NCBI GenBank assembly: GCA_026391675.1
Contig: JAPLDQ010000013.1
Coordinates: 1-64,000, forward strand
DNA: 64,000 nt
DNA from: Bacteroidota bacterium
Lineage (GTDB): Bacteria; Bacteroidota; Bacteroidia; Bacteroidales; JACABE01
Direction: 5' to 3'
Part shown: positions 8,603 to 18,023 of the stretch, piece after piece
How positions within the stretch are numbered: position 1 is the stretch's first letter
Layout: every line of letters starts with the position of its first letter
Made by a program: the position numbers and the translations under genes
The notes under the pieces: model-generated
Databases searched by the model: none
What the model was told of the DNA's origin: nothing
Seen by the model: only the letters and a program-made list of their open reading frames with translations

Positions 8603-9586
8603 ATGAGCAAAGTTATAGGAATGGGTAACGCACTGGTAGACATCATGACACGTTTAGAAAGTGACGCATTATTACACGAATTTAATTTACCCAAGGGAAG
8701 CATGCAGCTGGTCGACAGCAATGCCGCTGAAATCGTTTCAAAAGGCACACATCATCTCCACAAACAGCAATCATCAGGAGGTTCAGCTGCCAATACCATA
8801 CACGGACTGGCCAGTTTAGGCATAGATACAGGTTTCATAGGAACTATCGGCGAAGATGAATTTGGCTTGTTTTTTCACGAAGATTTAATGAAAAACAATA
8901 TACATCCCAAACTTTTTAAAGTTAAAGCTGAATCCGGAAGAGCCATTGCATTAATCAGTCCGGATTCGGAAAGAACTTTTGCAACTTATCTGGGTGCAGC
9001 CATTGAATTGTCTGTTGACCACCTCACAGAAGATATTTTTGATGATTTTCATTATTTCCATATCGAAGGTTATCTGGTTCAGAATCACGACCTGATCAGA
9101 AAAGCTGTTGAACTGGCTAAAGCAAAGGGCTTAACGGTTTCACTTGACCTTGCCAGTTTTAATGTTGTGGAAGCTAATCTTGGCTTTTTAAAAGAAATCA
9201 TCAAAAAATATGTTGATATCGTTTTTGCCAATGAAGAGGAAGCCAAAGCCTTTACCGGATTACAACCGGAAGAATCATTGCATGAAATTGCAAAAGATTG
9301 CGATATTGCCGTAGTAAAAGTGGGTAAAAATGGTTCTTTAATCAAAAAAGACGGCACAGTATATACCATAGGTGTCATCAAAGCCGACAGTATAGATACC
9401 ACAGGCGCCGGTGACGTATATGCATCGGGATTTATCTACGGTCTTGTAAAAGGCCTTTCCATGCAAAAATGCGGCGAAATCGGAGCTATTTTATCAGGTA
9501 AGGTTATTGAAGTAATCGGAGCCAAAATGGATAGTCCCAGATGGGATGCTATCCGTAAAATGGTTGCTGATGTTGAACAATCTTAG
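8603..9586 (+). CDS. PfkB-family kinase, adenosine-kinase-like
   Basis: From ATG 8603 the protein has 327 residues and starts MSKVIGMGNALVDIM, typical of the family. A first signature lies near residue 55 (SGGSAANTIHGLASLG) and the second signature near 270 (DTTGAGDVYASGF), which holds the catalytic Asp and the anion hole. The family phosphorylates sugars or nucleosides with ATP in the cytoplasm. The overall pattern is that of the adenosine kinase/sugar kinase annotated in many Bacteroidota. The substrate is inferred and could also be a ribose-like sugar. Confidence 0.88.
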   Translation: MSKVIGMGNALVDIMTRLESDALLHEFNLPKGSMQLVDSNAAEIVSKGTHHLHKQQSSGGSAANTIHGLASLGIDTGFIGTIGEDEFGLFFHEDLMKNNIHPKLFKVKAESGRAIALISPDSERTFATYLGAAIELSVDHLTEDIFDDFHYFHIEGYLVQNHDLIRKAVELAKAKGLTVSLDLASFNVVEANLGFLKEIIKKYVDIVFANEEEAKAFTGLQPEESLHEIAKDCDIAVVKVGKNGSLIKKDGTVYTIGVIKADSIDTTGAGDVYASGFIYGLVKGLSMQKCGEIGAILSGKVIEVIGAKMDSPRWDAIRKMVADVEQS

Positions 9587-9681
9587 GCAAAAGAAATACA
9601 GGCATTTATTATATAGATGTAATTCCTGAAAATTTATTAAAATATTCTAAATTACACTATTAATAATTGAGCAGTTTTTTA

Positions 9682-9689
9682 TATATTTG
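9682..9689 (+). promoter_or_regulatory. -7 box of the EF-G-like gene
   Basis: TATATTTG lies 44 bases before the start codon and fits TAnnTTTG. No clear -33 element is visible at the usual spacing. Confidence 0.5.
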
Positions 9690-9732
9690 CCATCCGTTTT
9701 GAATATTAATAATAAAATCAATATAAATTAAC

Positions 9733-11868
9733 ATGAAGGTTTACCAGACAAAAGAAATTAAAAATATTGCCCTGGTTGGCGGAGCTAAATCAGGGAAAAC
9801 CACCATTGCAGAAGCAATGTTGTTCGAAGGTGGTTTAATTAAAAGACGCGGAACAATTGAAGATAAAACTACAGTTTCCGACTATAGAGCCATTGAACTT
9901 GAACGTCAAAACTCAATTTCATCAACTTTATTATATATTGAACATAACGGTTATAAAATTAATATCATTGATGCTCCCGGTTTCGATGATTTTATCGGTG
10001 AAGTTGCTGCAGCGTTGAAAGTTGCAGATACAGCCATAATGGTTATTAATGCTCAATCCGGTATTGACGTTGGGACTGATTTAGCCTGGCGCTATTCCGC
10101 ACAAAACGGAAATTCAGTTATTTTTGCTATTAACCATCTGGAACATGAAAATTCCAATTTCGACGAAATGATTCGTCAGTTAAAACAAACCTATGGTAAA
10201 AATGTAACAATCTGCCAATATCCTGTTAATCCCGGTTTAGGCTTTAATGCTGTGATTGACCTGATGAAAATGAAAATGTTAAAATTCCCGGAAAATGGCG
10301 GTACTGCCGAAGAACTTGATATTCCTGCTGCAGAAATGGATAAAGCCGAAGAATTACATGGAATTTTAGTTGAAAATGCAGCTGAAGCCGATGAATCACT
10401 AATGGAAATTTTCTTTGATAAAGGAACTTTAACCATTGAAGAATTAAGACAAGGTATTAAAGCTGGTATTACCAACAGAGGTTTATTCCCTGTAATGTGT
10501 GTTGCCGGTAAACATAATATGGGCGTTCAGCGTTTATTGGAATTTATAACCTATAATGCTCCAAGTCCAAACGATATAAAAAATGTAAAAACCGTTTCAG
10601 GTAAAACATTGGAATATAAAACAACTGATCCTGCTACTTTATTTATTTTTAAAACAGGTATCGAAGAACATTTAGGCGAAATATCATTCTTTAAAATATA
10701 TGCAGGCGAAGTAACTGAAGGTATGGACATTGTGAATTCTGCCAATGGTTCAAAGGAACGTATTTCTCAGATCTTTTCTATTGCCGGTAAAAACCGCGAA
10801 AAGTTGCCAAAAGCTGTTGCAGGAGATATCGTAGCAACTATCAAACTTAAGAGTTGTTTCACTAACAATACATTAAATTCAGGTAAAAATGCTGATGATT
10901 CTATAATTCCAATCGTTTTCCCTGATCCAAAATTCAGAACTGCTATAAAAGCTAAAAACCAGGCTGACGATGAAAAATTAGGTGCTATACTGAATGAAAT
11001 GCATAAGGTTGACCAAACCATCACTGTTGAGTATTCTAAAGAGTTAAAACAAATTATATTAAGCGGACAGGGTGAATTGCATTTAAATATTGCAAAATGG
11101 CATCTGGAAACCATTAATAAAATTGAAATAGAATTTATTGCTCCTAAAATTCCTTATCGCGAAACCATTACCAAACCTGCAAAAACCATGTACCGTCATA
11201 AAAAACAATCAGGTGGTGCCGGACAATTTGGTGAAGTTCACATTATGATTCAACCTTATACCGAAGGTATGTCAAACCAGACCGAATTCCCTATCCGTGC
11301 AACAACTGAAGAAAAATTATTATGGGGTGGCAAACTAATTTTCAACAACTGTATTGTTGGTGGTGCTATTGATGCACGTTTCTTACCGGCTATCCTTAAA
11401 GGGATAATGGAAAAAATGGAAGAAGGTCCTTTAACAGGTTCTTATGCCCGTGATATCGTTGTAAACGTTTATGACGGCAAAATGCACCCTGTTGACTCCA
11501 ATGAACTTTCATTCAAACTGGCAGGTCGTCAGGCCTTCAGAGAAGCATTTAAATTAGCAGGTCCAAAAATTCTTGAACCAATTTATGATGTTGAAGTTAT
11601 TGTTCCTTCAGAAAGAATGGGTGATGTTATGACCGACTTACAAGGCAGAAGAGCTGTTGTAATGGGCATGGACAGCGAAGGCACCTATCAGATTATCAAA
11701 GCTAAGGTACCATTGGCAGAAATGAATAAATACTCTACAGCCTTAAGTTCTTTAACCAGCGGCAGAGCCACTTATTCTTTAAAGTATGCTGATTATCAAC
11801 AGGTACCAACCGATGTTCAGAACGCTTTACTAAAAGCTTACGAAGAACAGGAAAAAGACGAAGAATAG
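9733..11868 (+). CDS. elongation factor G paralogue (EF-G2 type)
   Basis: The 711-residue protein has the full EF-G layout: G domain to about residue 280, domain II, domain III, domain IV near 470-600 (including GGAGQFGEVHI) and domain V. The P-loop is GGAKSGKTT (near 16-24). The G3 motif reads DAPGFDDF (80-87) instead of DTPGHVDF, so the catalytic histidine is Phe84. G4 is NHLE (134-137) rather than NKxD. A second EF-G without GTPase activity has been described in Bacteroides thetaiotaomicron, and this protein fits that type. It probably drives translocation without, or with slow, GTP hydrolysis. It is monocistronic and followed by a strong terminator. Confidence 0.88.
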   Translation: MKVYQTKEIKNIALVGGAKSGKTTIAEAMLFEGGLIKRRGTIEDKTTVSDYRAIELERQNSISSTLLYIEHNGYKINIIDAPGFDDFIGEVAAALKVADTAIMVINAQSGIDVGTDLAWRYSAQNGNSVIFAINHLEHENSNFDEMIRQLKQTYGKNVTICQYPVNPGLGFNAVIDLMKMKMLKFPENGGTAEELDIPAAEMDKAEELHGILVENAAEADESLMEIFFDKGTLTIEELRQGIKAGITNRGLFPVMCVAGKHNMGVQRLLEFITYNAPSPNDIKNVKTVSGKTLEYKTTDPATLFIFKTGIEEHLGEISFFKIYAGEVTEGMDIVNSANGSKERISQIFSIAGKNREKLPKAVAGDIVATIKLKSCFTNNTLNSGKNADDSIIPIVFPDPKFRTAIKAKNQADDEKLGAILNEMHKVDQTITVEYSKELKQIILSGQGELHLNIAKWHLETINKIEIEFIAPKIPYRETITKPAKTMYRHKKQSGGAGQFGEVHIMIQPYTEGMSNQTEFPIRATTEEKLLWGGKLIFNNCIVGGAIDARFLPAILKGIMEKMEEGPLTGSYARDIVVNVYDGKMHPVDSNELSFKLAGRQAFREAFKLAGPKILEPIYDVEVIVPSERMGDVMTDLQGRRAVVMGMDSEGTYQIIKAKVPLAEMNKYSTALSSLTSGRATYSLKYADYQQVPTDVQNALLKAYEEQEKDEE

Positions 11869-11896
11869 TCAAAGTATATTTATCTTTATATTACAG

Positions 11897-11925
11897 AAAA
11901 CGCCGGTTAATAGCCGGCGTTTTTT
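11897..11925 (+). terminator. intrinsic terminator of the EF-G-like gene
   Basis: The stem AAAACGCCGG / CCGGCGTTTT with a 7-base loop is followed by a T-run, 29 bases after the stop codon. Confidence 0.9.
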
Positions 11926-12040
11926 ATTATAATTATTTTTGATTGAAGTTTAAGAATAACTTATAAAATTAAAAAATATTTTGTACGTATAAAAACATAG
12001 GAACAGTAATAGTTTCCTTATTAAACCCAATGCTAGTTTT

Positions 12041-12118
12041 GTCATTCCGAACGAAGTGAGGAATCTCATTAAAATTAAAAAACAGATTTTTTAGATGCTT
12101 CACTTCGTTCAGCATGAC
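12041..12118. repeat. imperfect inverted repeat (GTCATTCCGAACGAAGTGAGG type)
   Basis: The left arm starts GTCATTCCGAACGAAGTGAG and the right arm ends CTTCACTTCGTTCAGCATGAC, with an AT-rich loop. This arm sequence is a widespread intergenic repeat in Bacteroidota genomes. It lies between the EF-G terminator and the converging secreted-protein gene. The rest of 11926-12196 shows nothing recognisable. Confidence 0.75.
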
Positions 12119-12196
12119 AAGAAAATGACAGCATAACAAAAAAGAATGAGATATTTCCTGATAAATAAATTACCAGTACTTTTTTAATCTAAAATC

Positions 12197-15100
12197 TTAT
12201 TGCTTAATAAACTTTATAACCCGTATTTCTTTAGCTGAGATAAGTTTCAGAACATACATCCCTTTAGGGAATCCTGAAACATCGATTATTTTTTTCTTTA
12301 ATAGATTCGATGTATATATTGGTTGACCCACCATATTTACCACTTCAATAATCTGTGCAGTATTTAAATCTGATTCAATAACAAGCTCATTTTTAACCGG
12401 ATTAGGATATACGCTTATTTTTTGATTGCCTGTTGCATCATTTAAACCTGTGATAGTATAAATCAGAATATTGGAAGAATCTGAGCTGCATCCGTTTATA
12501 GTTACAATTACAAAATAACTGCCTGATTGCTGAGGAATATATTTTGATGAAGTAGCATTTAAAATACTGCCTGAAGCTAAATTATACCATTGATTCCCGG
12601 ATATTGCGTCAGAAACCAGAGTATCGGCATGCTGTGTAATATGCGGAGCAGGTGGTATTGGAATAACATTTACAATTACTGTATCTTTTTTGGAAATACC
12701 GGATTGAATATGTGTAGCTGTAAGTTCATATGCAGTTGTTGTAATGGCTGTTGCAATCGGATTACTTACAATGGCTGAATTTAATCCTGTTGTTGGCATC
12801 CAGTTATAAGAAATGCCTGGTATTGCTGCTGTTCCCAGTTGAGCTGTACTGCCCTTACAGATTGTTTTATCGTTACCTGCATTTGCTGCTACTGTTCCGT
12901 TTATCTTAATATTGTCAATATAAAGTACATTTCCATAATCATTTATATTCTGAAAAGAAACAATAATTGACTGTCCTAAAAATGAATTTAGATTAATGGT
13001 ATCGGTTCGCCATTCAGAAGCAGCAGGCGTATAATAATTTGTCGTACTTGCAGTTGATAACGACAGACCTCCGTTATAATATACAGTAGAAAAGGAATTT
13101 CCACAGTCTGTTGATATCTTTACTGCTAAAGAATCAGCATATAATGCGCCATAAAAAGCATAGGCAATATCAAATGTCAGTTTTGCAGTAGCATAAGCTG
13201 AAAGGTTAATAGGCGAACTGCGTATTTCATCCTTAGTACCCACTGCATTATTACTATAATTGTCATATAACATAGAATTGGAGCTGGTTCCATATCCGCC
13301 ATATCCGTTGGCAATACTCCATATATATGAATCAGCAGAATCATCAATTATGGTCCATTGAGATGGAGGAAATCCATTTTCCAGACCTTCATTTACTGGT
13401 AAACTAATTCCTAAAGTAGATATTAAATTTGGTTTTGTAAGGCTAGAATTGTTTGTTCCATCGCTTACACTAAGGGAAACAGGATAAATACCGGCATTAT
13501 GATAATAAACTGTTGGGTTTCTTAAAGATGAAGAAGCTGGGGTACCACCGGGGAAAGTCCATGACCACGTGGTTGCAATACCTGTAGAGGCATCATTGAA
13601 ATGTACAACGCTATCCATACATATATTCTGTTTGTCAGCTGTAAATAAAGCACTGAGGGTGTTTAACGAACTGATAGGTGTTTCCCACATACCACGGCCA
13701 TACAATGAAGCTCTGAGCAAAGTATTAGCCGTGCCGTCATTATAAATGGAAAGGTCGCTTAATGTAGTTCTTGATGGTAAATTGTTGCTGTATAGCGTCC
13801 AATTTACTTCGTTAAGCCTTTTATAATAAACACTGTTATTACTCCCTATAAATATCAATTCATCTGTTAAAAGATATTCATCTGATAATATTCCGATATG
13901 ATTAACTGATGGAAGATTATAGGTAATATCTGTCCAGCTTGCACCATTATTGGTTGAATGATAAACCTTTGTATTGCAGGTAATATATAATGAATTCGGA
14001 TTTGTTTTTACAGAAGTTATTTTTGCCAGGGAATTGGTAGCATTTGGCAGAGTATACATTGTAAATGCAGGTGTAGCATTCAACGCATTATTGCTGACAT
14101 ATATCTTTGCATCATTGGTAATAAAATATAATCTGTTTGAATCTGCTACAGAAGAGTGAATATCCATTATTTTTTTATTCAAACTATCAATCCTGATCCA
14201 TGAAGGTGTAGCAGCAGTCAGATTTATTGTTCTGTAAACATTTGAATCTGTTGCAAAAGCTAGGTTTATATTTTTTCTGTTAAAAGTTATATTTTGTACT
14301 TTTACACCCGGAAATCCGTAAGTTGCATCACTCCCAGTTACATTTCTTCTTTTATTACTTCCCATATAATAAACCATTGAACTATTGGTTCGGTAATCGA
14401 AAAAGCAATTGGCACCCCAATCTCCTCCCCTGTTTGTCAGCCAGCCTGATGATACTGAATAAAGTTCACCGTTGTCCTGTGTACCAATACTTATCATATC
14501 TCTGCGTGTAGGGCTGCAATTACCATGGTAAATTTCATAACCATTTATTCCATTGCTTTTTTGAGCCCAGTTATTTCCACCATCAGTACTTAACCATATA
14601 CCACCATCATTTACATTCCATAATTTGTTGTTATTAAAGGGCGAGCATATTATCTGATGCATATCGGTATGTACTTTTTCCCACCAGTTTGTAAGCTGAG
14701 TCCAGGTAAGGCCTCCGTCAGTGGATTTCCAGACGGCATGTGCTACAACATAAATAATATTAGGATTAATTCTGTCAACTGTGATTGCATAATTATAATC
14801 CCCTTGCCCAACATCAGTTGAAGCGTTGGAATAATAGGTAATATAAGGTGATGCAGTTGTTTTTATTGCTGTAAATGAGCTTCCTCCATTGGTTGATTTA
14901 TAGAGCATTCCACCGTTGCCAACCATTCCGAAATATACAATATTGGTATCAGCAGGTGTAAGGCCTATACGGCAACCATTTCCGTTTGTAATACCGGTTG
15001 GTAATGTAATACCGGTATTTATCTGAGTCCAGGTATCACCAAAATCAGTAGAACGGAAAAAAGCAGTATCAGTTGTTGAAGCAAAAAGTGTTCTTGAATT

Positions 15101-15682
15101 AGCCGCTGTTTTTCGCTGAAGATCATCGAATTTACGGTTGGTTGATTTTAAGGTCCATGTATTTCCGCCGTCAGTGGTTTTAAATATACCGGCATTGGTA
15201 GCTGCTACAATTACGTTGTTATTGATCGGATCCATTATCATATCAACAACCAACTTACTGGTCAGTGTGGTTTGTGTAAAGGTCTGACCCCCATTGACAG
15301 ATTTCCATACCCCTGTTCCGTTATAATAATAATCATGATCTCCGGTTCCAAGATAAATTACAGCATTATTGGTATAATCAACACAAACTGATGCAAGACG
15401 CTGGCTCGACATAAAATCAGTTCCCGGTGTAACGGTCCAGTTATTTCCGCCGTCAGCAGTAATAAATAATCCTCCTCTTGCACTGATAGCATACATCTTC
15501 AATGAATCTGCAGTATGAAACTTCATCTGGCTTACCCTGCTGATACCGTTAATTTGTCCGCTGGCATTGGTTGGAAACATATTGGGTAATACGGCTGTCC
15601 AGTTTGCGTTTTGAGCTTGCAATAATCCTATTGAAACAAAAAGAAAATTTATAAAAAATAATATCTTGTTTTGCATCTTCAT
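12197..15682 (-). CDS. large secreted BNR/sortilin-type and PKD-domain protein with T9SS sorting signal
   Basis: The 1161-residue protein starts with a signal peptide (ILFFINFLFVSIGLLQAQ). Up to about residue 670 it is built of repeats of the form STDGGxTW (ADGGNNWTVT, SVNGGQTF, TTDGGNTW and more), the Asp-box/BNR motif of sortilin-like beta-propellers. A PKD-like domain follows at about 680-750 (VHFNDASTGIATTWSWTFPGG), then a jelly-roll-like region with SQWTIIDDS and CGNSF, an Ig-like part, and a C-terminal Por secretion tail (VYPNPVKNELVIES). The tail predicts export through the type IX system and attachment to, or release from, the cell surface. No catalytic residues can be assigned. The upstream small secreted gene is 6 bases away. 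Confidence 0.88.
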   Translation of the reverse strand: MKMQNKILFFINFLFVSIGLLQAQNANWTAVLPNMFPTNASGQINGISRVSQMKFHTADSLKMYAISARGGLFITADGGNNWTVTPGTDFMSSQRLASVCVDYTNNAVIYLGTGDHDYYYNGTGVWKSVNGGQTFTQTTLTSKLVVDMIMDPINNNVIVAATNAGIFKTTDGGNTWTLKSTNRKFDDLQRKTAANSRTLFASTTDTAFFRSTDFGDTWTQINTGITLPTGITNGNGCRIGLTPADTNIVYFGMVGNGGMLYKSTNGGSSFTAIKTTASPYITYYSNASTDVGQGDYNYAITVDRINPNIIYVVAHAVWKSTDGGLTWTQLTNWWEKVHTDMHQIICSPFNNNKLWNVNDGGIWLSTDGGNNWAQKSNGINGYEIYHGNCSPTRRDMISIGTQDNGELYSVSSGWLTNRGGDWGANCFFDYRTNSSMVYYMGSNKRRNVTGSDATYGFPGVKVQNITFNRKNINLAFATDSNVYRTINLTAATPSWIRIDSLNKKIMDIHSSVADSNRLYFITNDAKIYVSNNALNATPAFTMYTLPNATNSLAKITSVKTNPNSLYITCNTKVYHSTNNGASWTDITYNLPSVNHIGILSDEYLLTDELIFIGSNNSVYYKRLNEVNWTLYSNNLPSRTTLSDLSIYNDGTANTLLRASLYGRGMWETPISSLNTLSALFTADKQNICMDSVVHFNDASTGIATTWSWTFPGGTPASSSLRNPTVYYHNAGIYPVSLSVSDGTNNSSLTKPNLISTLGISLPVNEGLENGFPPSQWTIIDDSADSYIWSIANGYGGYGTSSNSMLYDNYSNNAVGTKDEIRSSPINLSAYATAKLTFDIAYAFYGALYADSLAVKISTDCGNSFSTVYYNGGLSLSTASTTNYYTPAASEWRTDTINLNSFLGQSIIVSFQNINDYGNVLYIDNIKINGTVAANAGNDKTICKGSTAQLGTAAIPGISYNWMPTTGLNSAIVSNPIATAITTTAYELTATHIQSGISKKDTVIVNVIPIPPAPHITQHADTLVSDAISGNQWYNLASGSILNATSSKYIPQQSGSYFVIVTINGCSSDSSNILIYTITGLNDATGNQKISVYPNPVKNELVIESDLNTAQIIEVVNMVGQPIYTSNLLKKKIIDVSGFPKGMYVLKLISAKEIRVIKFIKQ

Positions 15683-15688
15683 CTGTTT

Positions 15689-16144
15689 TTATTTCTGTTG
15701 TCTTTTAATTTCCTTCTGCTGTTTCTGCCAGATTCCGGCTCTTTCTTCTTCGGTTAGTATATGTCCGTTTTCCTGAACAAAGGGTTTCATTTCATTTATC
15801 CAGTTTTCGAAGCGTTTAACCTGATATTTCATTAATCCATAGTTGTTTAACTCTTCCGGACTTAAGGACTTTAGATATTCATCATCGGTTTCATTTTCAT
15901 TATTTTCATTGGCTTCAGCACGGGAATCTTCTTCCATTTTTGGTTTTTTGTGATATTGAAAATAAGTCTCATATGCTTTAATAGCTTCATAATAGTTCGC
16001 TTCCGGATTATCAATCATATTAATCCATAGCGGTTTGTTTTTATAATCAGATAAACTATCATTTTGTAGCTGAGCATTTCCCTTTAAAGTAAATAATAAT
16101 AAAATGAAACTAAAACAGATGTAATAATGAATTTGGCCTTTCAT
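15689..16144 (-). CDS. small secreted protein, 151 aa, unknown function
   Basis: The N-terminus is a signal peptide (YYICFSFILLLFTLKGNAQ). The mature part is very hydrophilic, with an acidic low-complexity stretch (EANENNENETDDE, near residues 75-90) and a basic end (QKQQKEIKRQQK). I do not recognise a domain. It ends 6 bases before the large BNR/PKD protein gene and is surely in the same transcript, so the two may act together at the cell surface. Confidence 0.7.
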   Translation of the reverse strand: MKGQIHYYICFSFILLLFTLKGNAQLQNDSLSDYKNKPLWINMIDNPEANYYEAIKAYETYFQYHKKPKMEEDSRAEANENNENETDDEYLKSLSPEELNNYGLMKYQVKRFENWINEMKPFVQENGHILTEEERAGIWQKQQKEIKRQQK

Positions 16145-16306
16145 ATATGTTTAATTTAATATATGCCGTAAAATTAATAAAAAATTGCCAATTACTTATT
16201 TTAATAATTTCAGCAAAGATGATTGAAAATTATCAGTTTATTTTATAACAAATTGAATATTATAGCATTTCTAAATTTAATAAAATAATAAAATACTTTA
16301 GCGATT

Positions 16307-16339
16307 TTGTAACTAAAACAAATATTTGTATTATTTTTG
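16307..16339 (+). promoter_or_regulatory. promoter of the arginine decarboxylase gene
   Basis: TTG at 16307-16309 and TATTTTTG at 16332-16339 are spaced by 22 bases, close to the Bacteroidota -33/-7 pattern. The start codon follows 76 bases later. Confidence 0.5.
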
Positions 16340-16414
16340 CATTACAAATAAAAATCAAATCCAAGTGATTTAGATTTGAATGTTTTTAGTCATCCAACTT
16401 ACTTACATTAAAAA

Positions 16415-17806
16415 ATGAAAAACAAATATATTGATTTGATTGAACAAACATTCGAATTTCCGAATGATGAATTCAAAGTAGTTGATAATGAATTATATTT
16501 CAACGAAGTACCATTGATGGATATTATCAAGCAATATGGAACTCCTTTAAAAATCAGTTATTTGCCAAAGATAAGCTCACAGATACAGAAAGCCAAACGT
16601 ATGTTTAACGTTGCCATGGCCAAGGTTGACTATCAGAGTACATATAATTATTGCTACTGCACCAAAAGTTCCCACTTTTCATTTGTAATGGAAGAAGCAT
16701 TGAAAAATGATATCAGCATAGAAACCTCTTCAGCCTTTGATATCAATATCATCAACGAATTATTTTTACTGGGGAAAATCAACAAAGAAAGATTTATCAT
16801 CTGTAACGGTTTTAAACGACCCCAATATGTTGAAAATATTGCGGAATTACTAAGTCAGGGATTTATTAACACCATACCTGTACTGGATAATAAGGATGAA
16901 ATCCGTTTACTGGATGAACAAATAATTGGTAGCTGTAAAATAGGTATCCGGATTGCAGCAGAAGAAGAACCCATGTTTGAGTTCTATACTTCACGCCTCG
17001 GCATGCGTTACAATGACATATTATCTTTCTATATTGACAACATCAAGAACAATCCCAAGTTTGAACTCAAGATGCTCCACTTCTTTATTAATACAGGTAT
17101 AAAAGATTCTGCCTATTACTGGAATGAGTTATCAAAGTGCGTTAATGTCTATTGCGAACTTAAAAAGATTTGTCCTGAGTTAGACTCATTAAACATAGGC
17201 GGAGGATTCCCGATTAAGAATAATCTGGGCTTTAACTATGACTATGAATACATGGCCGAAGAGATTATAGCTCAGGTAAAAAATATCTGTGATCAGCAAA
17301 AAGTAACTGAACCTCATATTTTTACTGAGTTTGGCTCATTTACTGTTGGCGAAAGCGGAGCCACTTTATTTTCCATCATCGACCAGAAACAGCAAAACGA
17401 CCGCGAGCTCTGGAATATGATAGACGGCTCATTCATGACAACTTTACCTGATACCTGGGCAATTAATCAGCGCTATATATTACTGGCCATCAATAACTGG
17501 GATAAAGAATACCAAAGAGTTTTCCTTGGCGGCTTAACCTGCGACAGTCAGGACTTTTATAATGCCGAAGCCCATTCGAATGCCGTATTCTTACCAAAAA
17601 TATCACAGGACGACCTGCAATATATAGGGTTTTTCCATACCGGTGCATACCAGGAATCCCTGGGTGGATATGGTGGTATCCAACATTGTTTAATACCTGC
17701 TCCCAAGCACATCATCATTGATATTGACGAAGAAGGTGAATATTATACCAAACTTTTTGCCAAGGAACAAAGTCATAAATCCATGCTTAAGATTTTAGGA
17801 TATTAA
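16415..17806 (+). CDS. arginine decarboxylase (PLP-dependent, alanine-racemase fold)
   Basis: The 463-residue protein matches the short arginine decarboxylase of Bacteroidota. The PLP lysine lies in YCYCTKSSHF (near residue 85), the phosphate-binding glycines in LNIGGGFPIKN (near 265) and the active-site Cys-Asp in GLTCDSQDFYNAE (near 380). It removes CO2 from arginine to give agmatine, the first step of polyamine synthesis, in the cytoplasm. It lies 217 bases upstream of a deoxyhypusine-synthase-like gene, which fits a polyamine role. The substrate is inferred from similarity in memory; other basic amino acids are possible. Confidence 0.82.
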   Translation: MKNKYIDLIEQTFEFPNDEFKVVDNELYFNEVPLMDIIKQYGTPLKISYLPKISSQIQKAKRMFNVAMAKVDYQSTYNYCYCTKSSHFSFVMEEALKNDISIETSSAFDINIINELFLLGKINKERFIICNGFKRPQYVENIAELLSQGFINTIPVLDNKDEIRLLDEQIIGSCKIGIRIAAEEEPMFEFYTSRLGMRYNDILSFYIDNIKNNPKFELKMLHFFINTGIKDSAYYWNELSKCVNVYCELKKICPELDSLNIGGGFPIKNNLGFNYDYEYMAEEIIAQVKNICDQQKVTEPHIFTEFGSFTVGESGATLFSIIDQKQQNDRELWNMIDGSFMTTLPDTWAINQRYILLAINNWDKEYQRVFLGGLTCDSQDFYNAEAHSNAVFLPKISQDDLQYIGFFHTGAYQESLGGYGGIQHCLIPAPKHIIIDIDEEGEYYTKLFAKEQSHKSMLKILGY

Positions 17807-17986
17807 AACTCCAAATTCTTCTCAGTGCAACGCTGTATATACTCATTTATACTCTGTGTAATATTTATTTAAATTTCACAGAGTTTCACAAAGTTTAAAA
17901 AAAGAGTTTCACTGAGAAATTTAAAAGACAAACTGAAATTGATTTTTATATTTAAAAAAACAAGCTAAAATTTTAGAAGAATTTAT

Positions 17987-17994
17987 TAATTTTG
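17987..17994 (+). promoter_or_regulatory. -7 box of the deoxyhypusine-synthase-like gene
   Basis: TAATTTTG fits TAnnTTTG, 29 bases before the ATG. A separate promoter here means the gene need not depend on the decarboxylase transcript. Confidence 0.5.
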
Positions 17995-18023
17995 CAAACC
18001 ATTATCAATTAAATAAATAACAC

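Noticed and set aside
12590-14511. Plus-strand frames opposite the BNR/PKD protein
   Set aside because: They lie fully inside a convincing gene on the other strand and show no domain.
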